A stretch of DNA of 64,000 nt from Bradyrhizobium manausense (GTDB lineage Bacteria > Pseudomonadota > Alphaproteobacteria > Rhizobiales > Xanthobacteraceae). Position 1 is the first letter of the stretch, and every line of letters begins with the position of its first letter. Where the stretch lies: NCBI RefSeq assembly GCF_018129685.1, contig NZ_JAFCLG010000023.1, forward strand, positions 1-64,000, in the 5' to 3' direction. The position numbers and the translations under genes were made by a program. The notes under the pieces are model-generated. The model made no database searches, was not told the DNA's origin, and saw only the letters and a list, made by a program, of their open reading frames with translations. Positions 27,231 to 36,033 of this stretch are shown piece after piece.

Positions 27231-28556
27231 ATGCACGCACCGGTCCATCCCAAGGTCGGCTCCCGCCAGGTCTTCGCCATTGCAGGACCTGCGATGGTCG
27301 CCAACCTGACGACGCCGCTGATCGGCGTGGTCTCTACCACGGCGATCGGCCGGCTCGACGATGCCGCCCTGCTCGGCGGCGTCGCGATGGCCTCGGTGAT
27401 CTTCGACTGCCTGTTCTGGCTGTTCGGTTTCCTGCGCATGAGCACGCTCGCCTTCACCGCGCAGGCGCTCGGCGCCGGCGAGACGCGCGAACAGACCGTG
27501 ATCCTGGTGCGCGGCTTCATCGTTGCCGGCCTGATCGGCGGCGCGCTGATCTTGCTGCAACTGCCGCTCGCAGGCGTGCTGTTCGATCTGATGGGCGGCA
27601 GCGCGGGCGTGACGCACGCCGCAAAGACCTATTTCATGATCCGGATCTGGTCATCGCCGTTCGCGTTCGCCAACTACGTCATTCTCGGCTGGCTGGTCGG
27701 ACAGGCCCGCGCCAATCCGGCGCTCGCGCTCCAGGTCGTCATCAACCTCATCAACATGGCGGCGACGATTTTGCTGGTGCTGGTCTACGACACCGGCATC
27801 GCGGGAGCCGCGATCGCCGCCCTGTTGTCGGAGGGCATCGGCTTCGGGCTCGGCGTGATCGTCTGCCGACGCCATGCCCATGGCGGCTTTGCCGTTCCCC
27901 GCGCCACGCTGTTCGATCGCGCCAAGCTGATGCGGCTGCTGTCCGTGAACACCGACATCCTGATCCGCACCGCGGCGCTGATCACCGTATTCCTGTTCTT
28001 CACCGCCAAGGGCGCGCGCGCCGGCGACGTGACGCTCGCCGCGAATTCCGTGCTCAACAATTTCCTGCTGGTCAGCGCCTTCTTCCTCGACGGCCTCGCC
28101 AATGCCGCCCAGCAGCTCTGCGGCCGCACCTTTGGCGCGCGCGACGCAAAGGGCTTTGCAGATTCGACCCGGCTGGTGCTGCTCTGGGGCCTCGGTTTCG
28201 CACTGGCTGTCGCGATGCTGTTCGCGCTGTTCGGGCAGAACCTGATCAACTTCATGACCGCAAGCGAGGACGTCCGCCGCGCCGCGCGCGAGTTCCTGCC
28301 GTTCATCGTCCTGGCGCCGATCCCCGGCTTGTTCGCGTTCGGCTTCGACGGCATCTATGTCGGCGCCACCTGGGCCCGCGAGATGCGCAATCTGATGCTG
28401 GCCTCGCTGGCGATCTTCCTGGGGATCTGGTGGGCGCTGCAATCGTTCGGCAATGCCGGGCTCTGGTGCGCGCTGATCGCGTTTTATGTGGCGCGTGGCG
28501 GATTGCAGGGCGCGCGCTATCCGGCGTTGTACAGGGCGACGTTTCCGAAGCCGTAG
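27231..28556 (+). CDS. MATE-family efflux transporter (DinF-like)
   Basis: 441 aa, twelve predicted TM helices in two homologous halves. Landmarks: IAGPAMVANLTTPLIGVVST (TM1), RLDDAALLGGVAMASVIFDC, RMSTLAFTAQALGAGETREQ, VNTDILIRTAALITVFLFFT in the second half and DGLANAAQQLCGRTFGARD. It couples Na+ or H+ influx to export of organic cations or other compounds across the inner membrane. The stop codon TAG (28554-28556) is part of a palindromic repeat arm that begins at 28553. The substrate is unknown. Confidence 0.92.
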   Translation: MHAPVHPKVGSRQVFAIAGPAMVANLTTPLIGVVSTTAIGRLDDAALLGGVAMASVIFDCLFWLFGFLRMSTLAFTAQALGAGETREQTVILVRGFIVAGLIGGALILLQLPLAGVLFDLMGGSAGVTHAAKTYFMIRIWSSPFAFANYVILGWLVGQARANPALALQVVINLINMAATILLVLVYDTGIAGAAIAALLSEGIGFGLGVIVCRRHAHGGFAVPRATLFDRAKLMRLLSVNTDILIRTAALITVFLFFTAKGARAGDVTLAANSVLNNFLLVSAFFLDGLANAAQQLCGRTFGARDAKGFADSTRLVLLWGLGFALAVAMLFALFGQNLINFMTASEDVRRAAREFLPFIVLAPIPGLFAFGFDGIYVGATWAREMRNLMLASLAIFLGIWWALQSFGNAGLWCALIAFYVARGGLQGARYPALYRATFPKP

Positions 28557-28631
28557 CCTGGATGGAGCGCAGCCGGGACCTTTCTGCGGGCGGATAGATT
28601 CCCGGATTGCGCTGCGCTCCATCCGGGCCAC
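28553..28631. repeat. Palindromic repeat, GTAGCCCGGATGGAGCG family, providing a stop codon
   Basis: GTAGCCTGGATGGAGCGCAG (from 28553) pairs with CTGCGCTCCATCCGGGCCAC (to about 28631). Related to 4002-4086. Its first bases supply the TAG of the MATE gene. Confidence 0.8.
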
Positions 28632-28641
28632 GCGGACTTGG

Positions 28642-29739
28642 CTACACCCCCGGCCAGTCTTCCGCCGTCAGGTTGGCCGCGTCCGCGCCGACGATTTCCG
28701 ACAACGAATCCCGGCCCGTGCGCAGCATCGTCGAGGTGAGATCGCGCTTGATCTCGTCGACGAGGCCGAGCCCCTTGTAGACCAGCGACGAATAAAGCTG
28801 GATCAGGCTCGCGCCGGCGCGGATTTTCGTCAGCGCCGCACCGCCGGAATCGACACCACCGACGCCGATCAGGGGGAAAGCGCCCTCGACGCGGACGTAG
28901 GTCTCCGCAACCATGCGCGTCGACAGGCGGAACAGCGGCCGGCCGGACAGGCCGCCCTGCTCCTTCGACCGCGTCTGCTCCCGCAGCGTGCTCGGCCGCG
29001 CGACCGTCGTGTTCGACACGATCATGCCGTCGACCTTGCGCGAGCGCGCAACCTGCACGACATCGTCGAGCTGAGCGAGGCTGAGATCGGGCGCGATCTT
29101 CAGCAGAACCGGCGTGTCGCCGGCCTTCTGCCTGACGCGTTCGCGCGCGTCGATCACGCGTCCGAGCAGATCGTCGAGCAGCGCGCCCTCCTGCAGATTG
29201 CGCAGGCCCGGCGTGTTGGGCGAGGAGACGTTGACGGTGAAATAGCTCGCCACCGGCGCAAAGGTCTCGATCAGCTTGACGTAGTCGGCGACGCGATCCG
29301 GCGAATCCTTGTTGGCGCCGACATTGACGCCGACGATGCCGCCATTCGCGGCGCGCGCCGCAAGGCGGCGGAGCGCGACGTCGGCACCGTCATTGTTGAA
29401 ACCCATGCGGTTGATGACGGCCTCGTCGCGCTCGAGGCGAAACAGCCGCGGCCGCGGATTTCCGGCTTGGGGTTTCGGCGTCACCGAGCCGATCTCGACG
29501 AAGCCGAAGCCGAGCCGCAGCAGCGCGTCGGGCACCTCGGCGCTCTTGTCGAAGCCTGCGGCCATGCCGATCGGATTGGGAAAATTGAGCCCGAAGGCGC
29601 GCACCGCAAGCTTCGGATCATCGGTGCGCGGTTTGACCGGCGGCAGGAAGCGCAGGCCCTGGATCGCGAGCCGGTGCGCATCCTCCGGATCGAGCCAGCG
29701 CAGCACCGGCAGCGAGAAAGCATCGAAAGCGCGGATCAC
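28642..29739 (-). CDS. pyrD: Dihydroorotate dehydrogenase (quinone), class 2
   Basis: 365 aa with a GTG start at 29739. It oxidises dihydroorotate to orotate using FMN and quinone on the inner membrane, the fourth step of pyrimidine synthesis. The N-terminal amphipathic helices (FSLPVLRWLDPEDAHRLAIQ) are the class 2 membrane anchor. Core: NPIGMAAGFDKSAEVPDALL, GFGFVEIGSVTPKPQAGNPR, INRMGFNNDG, VNVGANKDSPD, NVSSPNTPGLRNLQ (catalytic Ser), GVGGVDSGGAA and ASLIQLYSSLVYKG. The GTG overlaps the TGA of the upstream DUF952 gene (29736-29739), so the two are coupled. Confidence 0.96.
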   Translation of the reverse strand: MIRAFDAFSLPVLRWLDPEDAHRLAIQGLRFLPPVKPRTDDPKLAVRAFGLNFPNPIGMAAGFDKSAEVPDALLRLGFGFVEIGSVTPKPQAGNPRPRLFRLERDEAVINRMGFNNDGADVALRRLAARAANGGIVGVNVGANKDSPDRVADYVKLIETFAPVASYFTVNVSSPNTPGLRNLQEGALLDDLLGRVIDARERVRQKAGDTPVLLKIAPDLSLAQLDDVVQVARSRKVDGMIVSNTTVARPSTLREQTRSKEQGGLSGRPLFRLSTRMVAETYVRVEGAFPLIGVGGVDSGGAALTKIRAGASLIQLYSSLVYKGLGLVDEIKRDLTSTMLRTGRDSLSEIVGADAANLTAEDWPGV

Positions 29740-30080
29740 GGGGCAAGCTCCGGGATGTCGTGGCCGCCGTCGGAACGCATGTTGAGGTTCGTCACCGAGA
29801 GCACCGCGCCGAGATCGAGCTCGCCATAGAGATGCGGAAACAGCTCGTCATTGCGCGAGCGCTCCCAGCGCAGTTCGGCGCCACACGCCTCGCCGTCGAC
29901 CTCGACCAGGAACAGCGCGCGCTGGCCGAAATAGTGCTTCCGCAGGGTCTCAGGAACCTGGGCCGCGGTCGAAAAATGGATGAATCCGTCACGCGCGTCA
30001 TCCGCGCTGCCCCGGTACACGCCCTGCCGTTCCGCCTCGCGCCAGGCCGAGGCCGGACAGATTTTGTAGATCTTGACCAC
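29736..30080 (-). CDS. DUF952 domain protein
   Basis: 114 aa with a GTG start. Pattern IYKICPASAWREAERQGVY, then DGFIHFSTAAQVPETLRKHY, ALFLVEVDGEACGAELRWE, FPHLYGELDLGAVLSV, characteristic of the DUF952 family (small alpha/beta proteins with a conserved FIHFS and HLYG). Function is not established. It is the upstream partner of pyrD with a four-base overlap, an arrangement that suggests co-translation. Confidence 0.9.
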   Translation of the reverse strand: MVKIYKICPASAWREAERQGVYRGSADDARDGFIHFSTAAQVPETLRKHYFGQRALFLVEVDGEACGAELRWERSRNDELFPHLYGELDLGAVLSVTNLNMRSDGGHDIPELAP

Positions 30081-30309
30081 CGCTTGCCGGAGCCCTGTTT
30101 GCTCGTCGAGTCAGCTCTTTGACTCTCTTGGGGTTTTTCGTCTCTCAAGGGTCTTAAAACCCGGCGCGACCGTAAAGGCCACCCCTTCCGAACTCAAGAC
30201 TTAGCCACGCCACTTGCGCGAAAAACAGAAAACCGGTTGATTTGAGGACAGTTTTCCTGAGTTGCGACGGGCTGGACCTTCCATGGTCAGACAGGCCAAA
30301 GCGCAGAGG

Positions 30310-30936
30310 ATGCTGACCCACGACCAGATCTGGGGCGCGCTGGATCGTCTGGCCGCGCGCGCCGGGCTGTCGCCATCAGGCCTTGCCAAACGCGCCGGGC
30401 TCGACCCCACCACTTTCAACAAGTCCAAGCGCGTCACTTCCGACGGCCGCGAGCGCTGGCCCTCGACCGAATCGATTGCGAAGGCACTGGCGGCCGCCGA
30501 ATCGTCGATCAAAATCTTTGCCAGGCTGATCGACGACGATGCCGGCGACGGCCGCACCGTACCGCTGCTGGCCTTGGCGCTCGCCAGCACGAGCGGCGCG
30601 TTCGACGAACTCGGATTTCCGTCCGGCAAAGGCTGGGGCGAGATTGCCTTGCCGAGCGGCGAGGACAACCACGCCTTTGCACTGGAGATTTCGGGCGATG
30701 CGCTGATGCCGGCCTATCGCAACGGCGATGTCATTCTGGTCTCACCCGGCACGCCGGTGCGCAATGGGGATCGCGTGGTGGTGAAGACGAAGGCGGGTGA
30801 CGTGATGCTCGCGACGCTCAAGCGCCGCACGGCGAAGGCGCTGGAGTTGCTGCCGCTCGATGCGGCGCAGCCCAGGCGGACGATGGCGGCAAGCGAGGTC
30901 GCCTGGCTGGCCCGGATCGTCTGGGCAAGGCAATGA
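30310..30936 (+). CDS. HTH regulator with S24 (LexA/CI-like) domain lacking the usual serine
   Basis: 208 aa from ATG 30310; ATG 30283 is an alternative. N-terminal HTH (about 5-65): IWGALDRLAARAGLSPSGLA and RWPSTESIAKALAA. C-terminal S24 fold (about 100-208): HAFALEISGDALMPAYRNGD, then VVVKTKAGDVMLATLKR. In LexA-like autoproteases the GDSM motif supplies the nucleophile; here it reads GDALMP, with Ala131 in place of Ser, while the lysine region is kept. So it probably acts as a repressor that does not self-cleave, or responds by another route. No phage genes are adjacent. Confidence 0.88.
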   Translation: MLTHDQIWGALDRLAARAGLSPSGLAKRAGLDPTTFNKSKRVTSDGRERWPSTESIAKALAAAESSIKIFARLIDDDAGDGRTVPLLALALASTSGAFDELGFPSGKGWGEIALPSGEDNHAFALEISGDALMPAYRNGDVILVSPGTPVRNGDRVVVKTKAGDVMLATLKRRTAKALELLPLDAAQPRRTMAASEVAWLARIVWARQ

Positions 30937-31044
30937 TTTCGGCACGCGACAAGATGCAACGCGAGCTCCATCCGAGCTTGCGACTCACGGACGCCGTCGC
31001 CTAGGTTCCCCACGCATCGCCAATTCGTCTCAGGGGGAAACAGG

Positions 31045-31797
31045 ATGAATCGCCGTCACGTATTGAAGGCCCTTGCGGGTCTCGCGCTTTGTCCGGTTTG
31101 CAAGCCGGCCTTTGCCGCCGAAGGCGCGCATTGGAGCTACGAGGGTGCCGGTGCGCCGGCCAATTGGGGCGATCTCGATGCGGCCAACAAGGCTTGCGCG
31201 GTCGGCCTGCAGCAATCGCCGATCGACATCGAGGCGACCGTCAAATCGCAATTGCCCGCGCTGAAACTGAACTGGGGCAAGAGCGCCGATACCATCGTCA
31301 ACAACGGGCATACGATCCAGCTCAACTTCGCCGAAGGCAGCACGCTCGCGCTCGGCGACGTCAAGTACAAGCTGCTGCAGGTGCACTTCCACCGGCCGAG
31401 CGAGCACCAGATCGGCGGCAAGAATTTTCCGATGGAGGCGCATTTCGTCCATCGCAACGATGCCGGCGGCCTCGCCGTGGTCGGCGTGCTGATGGCCGAA
31501 GGCAGGCCGAACGCGGCGTTCGGCAAGATCGTCAAGACCATGCCGGCGGCCGAAGGGCCCGCGGTGAAGGCCGACGAGAGCATCGATCCCCACGCCTTGC
31601 TGCCCAACAAGCTCAGCTACTTCCGCTATCCCGGCTCGTTGACCACGCCGCCCTGCTCCGAAGTGGTCGAATGGCTGCTGCTGACGACACCGGTCCAGGT
31701 GGCGGCGGCCGACGTCGCGGCGTTCGCAAAACTCTATCCGATGAACGCGCGGCCGGTTCAGAAAGACAACCGGCGCTACGTGCTGCGATCGAGCTGA
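31045..31797 (+). CDS. Alpha-class carbonic anhydrase, periplasmic
   Basis: 250 aa. N-terminus MNRRHVLKALAGLALCPVCK then PAFAAEGAHW is a Tat-type signal peptide (the RRHVL pair precedes a short hydrophobic core). The mature enzyme has WSYEG, LQQSPIDIEA, NGHTIQLNF, the zinc-ligand segment LLQVHFHRPSEH plus EAHFVHRN, and the Thr gatekeeper region YPGSLTTPPCSEVVEWLLL. The conserved Cys pair (near ACAV and PPCS) is typical of alpha enzymes. It hydrates CO2 to bicarbonate in the periplasm. SD AGGGGG at about 31032. Monocistronic, followed by a palindromic repeat. Confidence 0.95.
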   Translation: MNRRHVLKALAGLALCPVCKPAFAAEGAHWSYEGAGAPANWGDLDAANKACAVGLQQSPIDIEATVKSQLPALKLNWGKSADTIVNNGHTIQLNFAEGSTLALGDVKYKLLQVHFHRPSEHQIGGKNFPMEAHFVHRNDAGGLAVVGVLMAEGRPNAAFGKIVKTMPAAEGPAVKADESIDPHALLPNKLSYFRYPGSLTTPPCSEVVEWLLLTTPVQVAAADVAAFAKLYPMNARPVQKDNRRYVLRSS

Positions 31798-31818
31798 GCA
31801 CGCGCTCCGCAAAGCGGA

Positions 31819-31939
31819 GTCGTCCCGGCGAAGGCCGGGAACCATACGCCGCAGCAGAGGTCGTACTCACAGCTGGTCACGACCAGCCTTCGCCAAAGCC
31901 GGCTCGGTGGTTATGGGTCCCGGCCTTCGCCGGGACGAC
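31819..31939. repeat. Palindromic repeat, GTCGTCCCGGCGAAGGCCGGG family
   Basis: GTCGTCCCGGCGAAGGCCGG (from 31819) pairs with CCGGCCTTCGCCGGGACGAC (to 31939). A sister of 15628-15769. It occupies the gap between converging cah and lysK genes. Confidence 0.85.
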
Positions 31940-31959
31940 GTCGGCGAGAGAGCTGGGGC

Positions 31960-33603
31960 TTACGCGCTCCGCGCCAGCGCGCCGTCGATCATGTTGACGG
32001 CGTTCTGCACGCCGTACACCGCGACGAACGAGCCGAAGCGCGGGCCCTTCTCCTGGCCCAGCAGCACCTGGTACAGCATGTTGAACCAGTCGAGCGTCAC
32101 GCCGGGGCGGCCGTCCTTGCCCTTCTTGACCTGGTCGAGGAACGGCTCGCGGCGGCCGATCTCGTAGACGACGTTCTGGATGTCCTCAGCGGATGCATCC
32201 TGCGGCAGCTGCGACAGCGCCTCGCGCAGATCCTGCAGCGCGGCGCGCTCGACGTCGGTCGGTTGGCGGAACTGCTTCGTTGGCGCGACGAAGTCGCGAT
32301 AATAGTTGATGGCGTAGCCGACCATCGCATCCAGCTTCGGATGCGTCTGCGGGCTCACGCCAGGACGATAGCGACCGATGAAACCCCATAGCGTCTCGGC
32401 GTTCTCCGCGTTCGACGACGACACCAGCGTCAAGAGAAGCTGGAACGTGACGGGCATGTCGCCCTGCGGCGGCTTGCCGTTGTGGATGTGCCAGACCGGA
32501 TTGCCGAGCTGCTGCTTGGCATCCTGCTTCGCAAAGCCGTCGATGAACTGCTGGTAGTCGTCGACCTGGCGCGGAATGACATCGAAGAACAGCCGCTTCG
32601 CCGCCTTCGGCTCGCGATACATGAACAGCGACAGCGATTCCGGCGAGGCATAGCGCAGCCATTCGTCGATGGTGAGGCCGTTGCCCTTCGACTTCGAGAT
32701 CTTCTGGCCCTTCTCGTCGAGAAAGAGCTCGTAGTTGAAGCCTTCGGGCGGCGTGGCGCCGAGCGCCCTGGCGATGGCGCCCGAGAGCTTGACCGAGTCG
32801 ATCAGATCCTTGCCGGCCATCTCGTAATCGACGCCGAGCGCGACCCAGCGCATCGCCCAGTCGGCCTTCCACTGACATTTGACATGTCCGCCGGTCACAG
32901 GCGTCTCGACTTCCTGGTTCGTGTCGGGATCGACATAGGTGATCGTGCCGGCGGCGACGTCGCGGCGGATCATCGGCACCTGGAGCACGACACCTGTGGT
33001 CTTGCTGATGGGCAGGAACGGCGAATAGGTCGCGCGGCGATCCGGCCCGAGCGTCGGCAGGATGATGTCCATCACCTTGTCGTAGGCAGCGAGCATCTTG
33101 AGCAGCGTCGCGTCGAAGCGGCCGGACTTGTAGTAAACCGTCGAGCTCGCAAACTCGTAGTCGAAGCCGAAATGATCCAGGAACGCGCGCAGGCGCGCGT
33201 TGTTGGCGTCGCCGAACGACGGATGCTCGTTCGAGAACGGGTCGGGCACCGACGTGAGCGGCCGCCCCAGATACTGCGCCAGCAGATCCTTGTTCGGCAC
33301 GTTATCAGGCACCTTGCGGAAGCCGTCCATGTCGTCGGAGAAGGCCAAGAGGCGCGTCTTGATCTTGTCCTCGGTCAGCACGCGGAAGGCATGCCGCACC
33401 ATCGAGGTGCGCGCGACCTCGCCGAACGTGCCGATATGCGGCAGGCCGGACGGTCCGTAACCGGTCTCGAACAGCACCTCGTCCTTCGGGCTTTTCTTCA
33501 GCCGCGCGACAATGGCCTTCGCCTGCTCGAACGGCCAGGCGTTGGATTGTTCGGCGAGGATGCGAAGATCGCTCGGGCTCATGCTGGGATCGATAACGGA
33601 CAT
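31960..33603 (-). CDS. lysK: Lysine--tRNA ligase, class I
   Basis: 547 aa from ATG 33603. Class I (archaeal-type) LysRS, used instead of class II LysS in many alphaproteobacteria. HIGH-type motif in GPSGLPHIGTFGEVAR (near residue 50), KMSKS-type motif KISKSKGNG (near 290), and class I alpha-helical anticodon-binding cage C-terminally (LSQLPQDASAEDIQNVVYEI). It charges tRNA-Lys in the cytosol, so it is probably essential unless a class II copy exists elsewhere. Monocistronic between two palindromic repeats. Confidence 0.96.
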   Translation of the reverse strand: MSVIDPSMSPSDLRILAEQSNAWPFEQAKAIVARLKKSPKDEVLFETGYGPSGLPHIGTFGEVARTSMVRHAFRVLTEDKIKTRLLAFSDDMDGFRKVPDNVPNKDLLAQYLGRPLTSVPDPFSNEHPSFGDANNARLRAFLDHFGFDYEFASSTVYYKSGRFDATLLKMLAAYDKVMDIILPTLGPDRRATYSPFLPISKTTGVVLQVPMIRRDVAAGTITYVDPDTNQEVETPVTGGHVKCQWKADWAMRWVALGVDYEMAGKDLIDSVKLSGAIARALGATPPEGFNYELFLDEKGQKISKSKGNGLTIDEWLRYASPESLSLFMYREPKAAKRLFFDVIPRQVDDYQQFIDGFAKQDAKQQLGNPVWHIHNGKPPQGDMPVTFQLLLTLVSSSNAENAETLWGFIGRYRPGVSPQTHPKLDAMVGYAINYYRDFVAPTKQFRQPTDVERAALQDLREALSQLPQDASAEDIQNVVYEIGRREPFLDQVKKGKDGRPGVTLDWFNMLYQVLLGQEKGPRFGSFVAVYGVQNAVNMIDGALARSA

Positions 33604-33665
33604 CAAGGGGCCTCCGGGCCGCGGAAAATAGCGATTTCCGGGCCAAATGCAAAAGTGGTCTTGAT

Positions 33666-33786
33666 CGTCATTCCGGGGCGATGCGCCGGGACCGCGAAGC
33701 GGGCCAGAGCATCGAACCCGGAATCTCGAGATTCTCTGGTGCGCAAGTGCGCACCATAGTTCGCGCTCCGCGCGCCCCGGAACGAC
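33666..33786. repeat. Palindromic repeat, CGTCATTCCGGGGCG family
   Basis: CGTCATTCCGGGGCG (from 33666) pairs with CGCCCCGGAACGACG (to 33786), with an inner GTGCGCAAGTGCGCAC hairpin. It fills most of the 192-base gap upstream of lysK. Confidence 0.75.
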
Positions 33787-33795
33787 GGTTGATGG

Positions 33796-34764
33796 TTAGA
33801 ACGGGCTTACCGAAAAATACCGCAGCCACAGATCGGTGTAGCGGCCCTTTTCCCAGACGCGGAACAGGGCCCAGTTCAGGGCCTGGCGCAGCACGTCGTT
33901 GCCCTTGCGCACGGCGATGCCGATGCCTTCGCCGAAGAAGCGGCTCTCGACGAAAGGACCGCCGGAGAACGCGCAGCAATCGCCGGAATCCGTTCCGTTG
34001 ATCCAGAACGCCAGCGAGATGGCATCGCCGAAGATGAAATCGACCTCGCCCTTACGAAGCGCGGCGCGAAGCGCATCGTCGTTGGGATAGGCGTGCAGCT
34101 CGGCGTCGGTGAACATCGCCTTCAGATAGGCTTCATGGGCGGAGCCCGCGATGACGCCGACCTTCTTGCCTTCGAGATATTCGGGCCGGATCTCCGGCAT
34201 CACCGCATCCTTGCGCGAGGCGAAGCGCGCCGGCACGCGGTAATAGGGATCGGTGAAGTCGACGCGGGCACGAAGTTGCGGACTTACCGCCATGGACGCG
34301 ATGACCGCATCGCCCCGGTTCGAGGTGAGCGCATCGACCAGCGTCTCGAAGCGGCGCATCTGCACGGTGCAGGTGACCTTGATTTCCTCGCAGAGCGAGC
34401 GGGCAAGATCGACGTTGAAGCCGGCGGGATTGCCGTCGGCGCCGGTGTAGTTGAACGGCGGGTAATCCGTCTCGGTCAGGAATCGGATCACGGTCAGGCG
34501 CGACAGGTCCGGCCGCTCCGGGCGCCGCCGCGGATCCCAGAAGCCGGGCACGGCCTGGGGCGCGGCTTGAACGGGGGCCTGGGGCGCGGTTTTCGGCGTG
34601 GCCTGAGGCGCGGCGGGCTGCTTGGCCGGGGCTTGGGCGCGCACGCCCGGTGCACTTGCGAACAGGCACGCGGCGACGGCCAGCCCCGTCAGCAAGCCAC
34701 GGGCAGATTTGGACGATTTCGCCTGTTGCGATGGAGCCATCGGCCGGAAAAGAACTGATATCAT
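33796..34764 (-). CDS. Periplasmic amino-acid-type substrate-binding protein (SBP_bac_3)
   Basis: 322 aa from ATG 34764; ATG 34740 is an alternative. Signal segment GLLTGLAVAACLFASAPGVR is followed by a Pro/Ala/Gln-rich linker (about 45-75) unusual for the family. The binding domain begins RFLTETDYPPFNYTGADGNP and contains GFNVDLARSLCEEIKVTC, FETLVDALTSNRGDAVIASM, VSPQLRARVDFTDPYYRVPA and KGEVDFIFGDAISLAFWING. Cys pairs (CEEIKVTC, DCC) suggest disulfides. No transporter genes are adjacent, so it is an orphan binding or sensory protein. Confidence 0.9.
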   Translation of the reverse strand: MISVLFRPMAPSQQAKSSKSARGLLTGLAVAACLFASAPGVRAQAPAKQPAAPQATPKTAPQAPVQAAPQAVPGFWDPRRRPERPDLSRLTVIRFLTETDYPPFNYTGADGNPAGFNVDLARSLCEEIKVTCTVQMRRFETLVDALTSNRGDAVIASMAVSPQLRARVDFTDPYYRVPARFASRKDAVMPEIRPEYLEGKKVGVIAGSAHEAYLKAMFTDAELHAYPNDDALRAALRKGEVDFIFGDAISLAFWINGTDSGDCCAFSGGPFVESRFFGEGIGIAVRKGNDVLRQALNWALFRVWEKGRYTDLWLRYFSVSPF

Positions 34765-34842
34765 CGGGATCGGAGGGCCTTATAGACCATCCGGGCGGGA
34801 ACGCGAGCGCGGAATGCGGCCAAGGGCGGAAGGTCAGCGGTC

Positions 34843-34965
34843 GTCATGCCCGGGCTTGTCCCGCCTGCGCGGCCGAAGCTGCTTCGGCGTGGCGAAGGCC
34901 CGGGCATCCACGAACTTGGTACTGCGCGACAAGGCGTGGATGGCCGGGACAAGCCCGGCCATGAC
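34843..34965. repeat. Palindromic repeat, GTCATGCCCGGGCTTGTCCC family
   Basis: GTCATGCCCGGGCTTGTCCC (from 34843) pairs with GGGACAAGCCCGGCCATGAC (to 34965); the inner arm carries GGCCGAAGCNGCTTCGGC. A nearly identical copy lies at 35877-35998. Confidence 0.85.
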
Positions 34966-34970
34966 GGGAC

Positions 34971-35561
34971 CTACAAATACCGCTTCAGCTCCGTCGCAGC
35001 CTCTTCCGGGGTCCGCTTCAGGTTGAACGGCGCGACGAAACGGCCGTCGCGGTCCATCAGATAGATCAGCGCGGTGTGGTCCATGGTGTAATCGCCGTCC
35101 TTGGTCGGGACCTTCTTGGCGTAGACCCGGTAGGAGGTAATCACCTTGGCGGTCTCCGCAGGATCACCGCTGAGGCCTTCGAGATGCGGATCGAAGCTCG
35201 AGAGGTAGTCCTTCATGGTCGCTGGCGTGTCGCGCTCCGGATCGACCGAGATGAAGACGGCGTTGACCTTGTCGGCGTCCTTGCCCATCGCGCGCAGCAC
35301 TTCCGACATCTCGAACAGCGAGGTCGGGCAGACATCAGGGCAATGGGTGTAGCCGAAGAAAATCAGGGTCGGCTTGCCCTTCAGGCTCGCCTCGGTGACG
35401 GCCTTGCCGTTCTGGTCGGTGAGCTGGAACGGGCCGCCGATCGCGGCCGGCTGCGCCACCTTGCTGACCCCGCCCATGGCCCAGAACAGAACCAGCAGGC
35501 CGACGACGAGGCTTGAGGCAAAGGCGGTCGCGATCGCCAGCGGACGGGCAGTGGAGCTCAT
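34971..35561 (-). CDS. SCO1/SenC-family copper chaperone / thiol oxidoreductase
   Basis: 196 aa. One N-terminal membrane anchor (about 7-30, IATAFASSLVVGLLVLFWAM), then a thioredoxin-like periplasmic domain. Copper site: GYTHCPDVCPTSLFEMSEVL gives the CxxxC pair and TMDHTALIYLMD supplies the distal His. SCO proteins deliver copper to the CuA centre of cytochrome c oxidase or reduce its cysteines. The 64-aa membrane protein upstream is 24 bases away on the same strand and probably co-transcribed. No oxidase genes are in the window. Confidence 0.94.
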   Translation of the reverse strand: MSSTARPLAIATAFASSLVVGLLVLFWAMGGVSKVAQPAAIGGPFQLTDQNGKAVTEASLKGKPTLIFFGYTHCPDVCPTSLFEMSEVLRAMGKDADKVNAVFISVDPERDTPATMKDYLSSFDPHLEGLSGDPAETAKVITSYRVYAKKVPTKDGDYTMDHTALIYLMDRDGRFVAPFNLKRTPEEAATELKRYL

Positions 35562-35585
35562 GAGCGGAAAACTTCCTGTCGCGGA

Positions 35586-35780
35586 TCAGAAGCAGGCGGC
35601 AAAGCCTGACCTGATCATTTCGAAGAACACCTGGGTGCCGTAGTGGAACCAGAGCGCAAGCGAAGCGATCACCATCAGCCCACCGACGCCCGCGCCGAGC
35701 CACAGCAGCACGGATGGCGCGCGGCCGGCATTGGGCGAATTGTCCTCGAGCGGATGTGCCTGTTGCTGTGGTTGAGCCAT
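35586..35780 (-). CDS. Small one-TM membrane protein upstream of SCO
   Basis: 64 aa from ATG 35780; the longer open frame upstream lacks support. A polar N-terminus (AQPQQQAHPLEDNSPNAGRA) precedes a single TM helix (residues about 23-41, LLWLGAGVGGLMVIASLALW), then YGTQVFFEMIRSGFAACF. No family recognised. The tight 24-base spacing to the SCO gene makes a shared role in copper or oxidase biogenesis plausible, but this is inference. Confidence 0.65.
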   Translation of the reverse strand: MAQPQQQAHPLEDNSPNAGRAPSVLLWLGAGVGGLMVIASLALWFHYGTQVFFEMIRSGFAACF

Positions 35781-35876
35781 GACAATGATCAGGTCCCCTG
35801 CCTTTGAAATAGGCGCTCGCGCCCGGCCGGGCAAGCGGAACGGGGCTGGTGGAGATCACGTGGTGATGAGTTCTCC

Positions 35877-35998
35877 GTCATGCCCGGGGCTTGTCCCGCC
35901 TGCGCGGCCGAAGCCGCTTCGGCGCGGCGAAGGCCCGGGCATCCACGAACGTCTTTGCGTCCCAAAACGTGGATGGCCGGGACAAGCCCGGCCATGAC
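35877..35998. repeat. Palindromic repeat, GTCATGCCCGGGGCTTGTCC family
   Basis: Second copy of the 34843-34965 element. The two flank the SCO/64-aa pair. Confidence 0.85.
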
Positions 35999-36033
35999 GA
36001 AAGATCCACGCTGAGAAGCGACCGCCGCTGCGC

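Noticed and set aside
31045..31797. Possible beta- or gamma-class carbonic anhydrase
   Set aside because: The zinc-ligand and Thr gatekeeper patterns are alpha-class.
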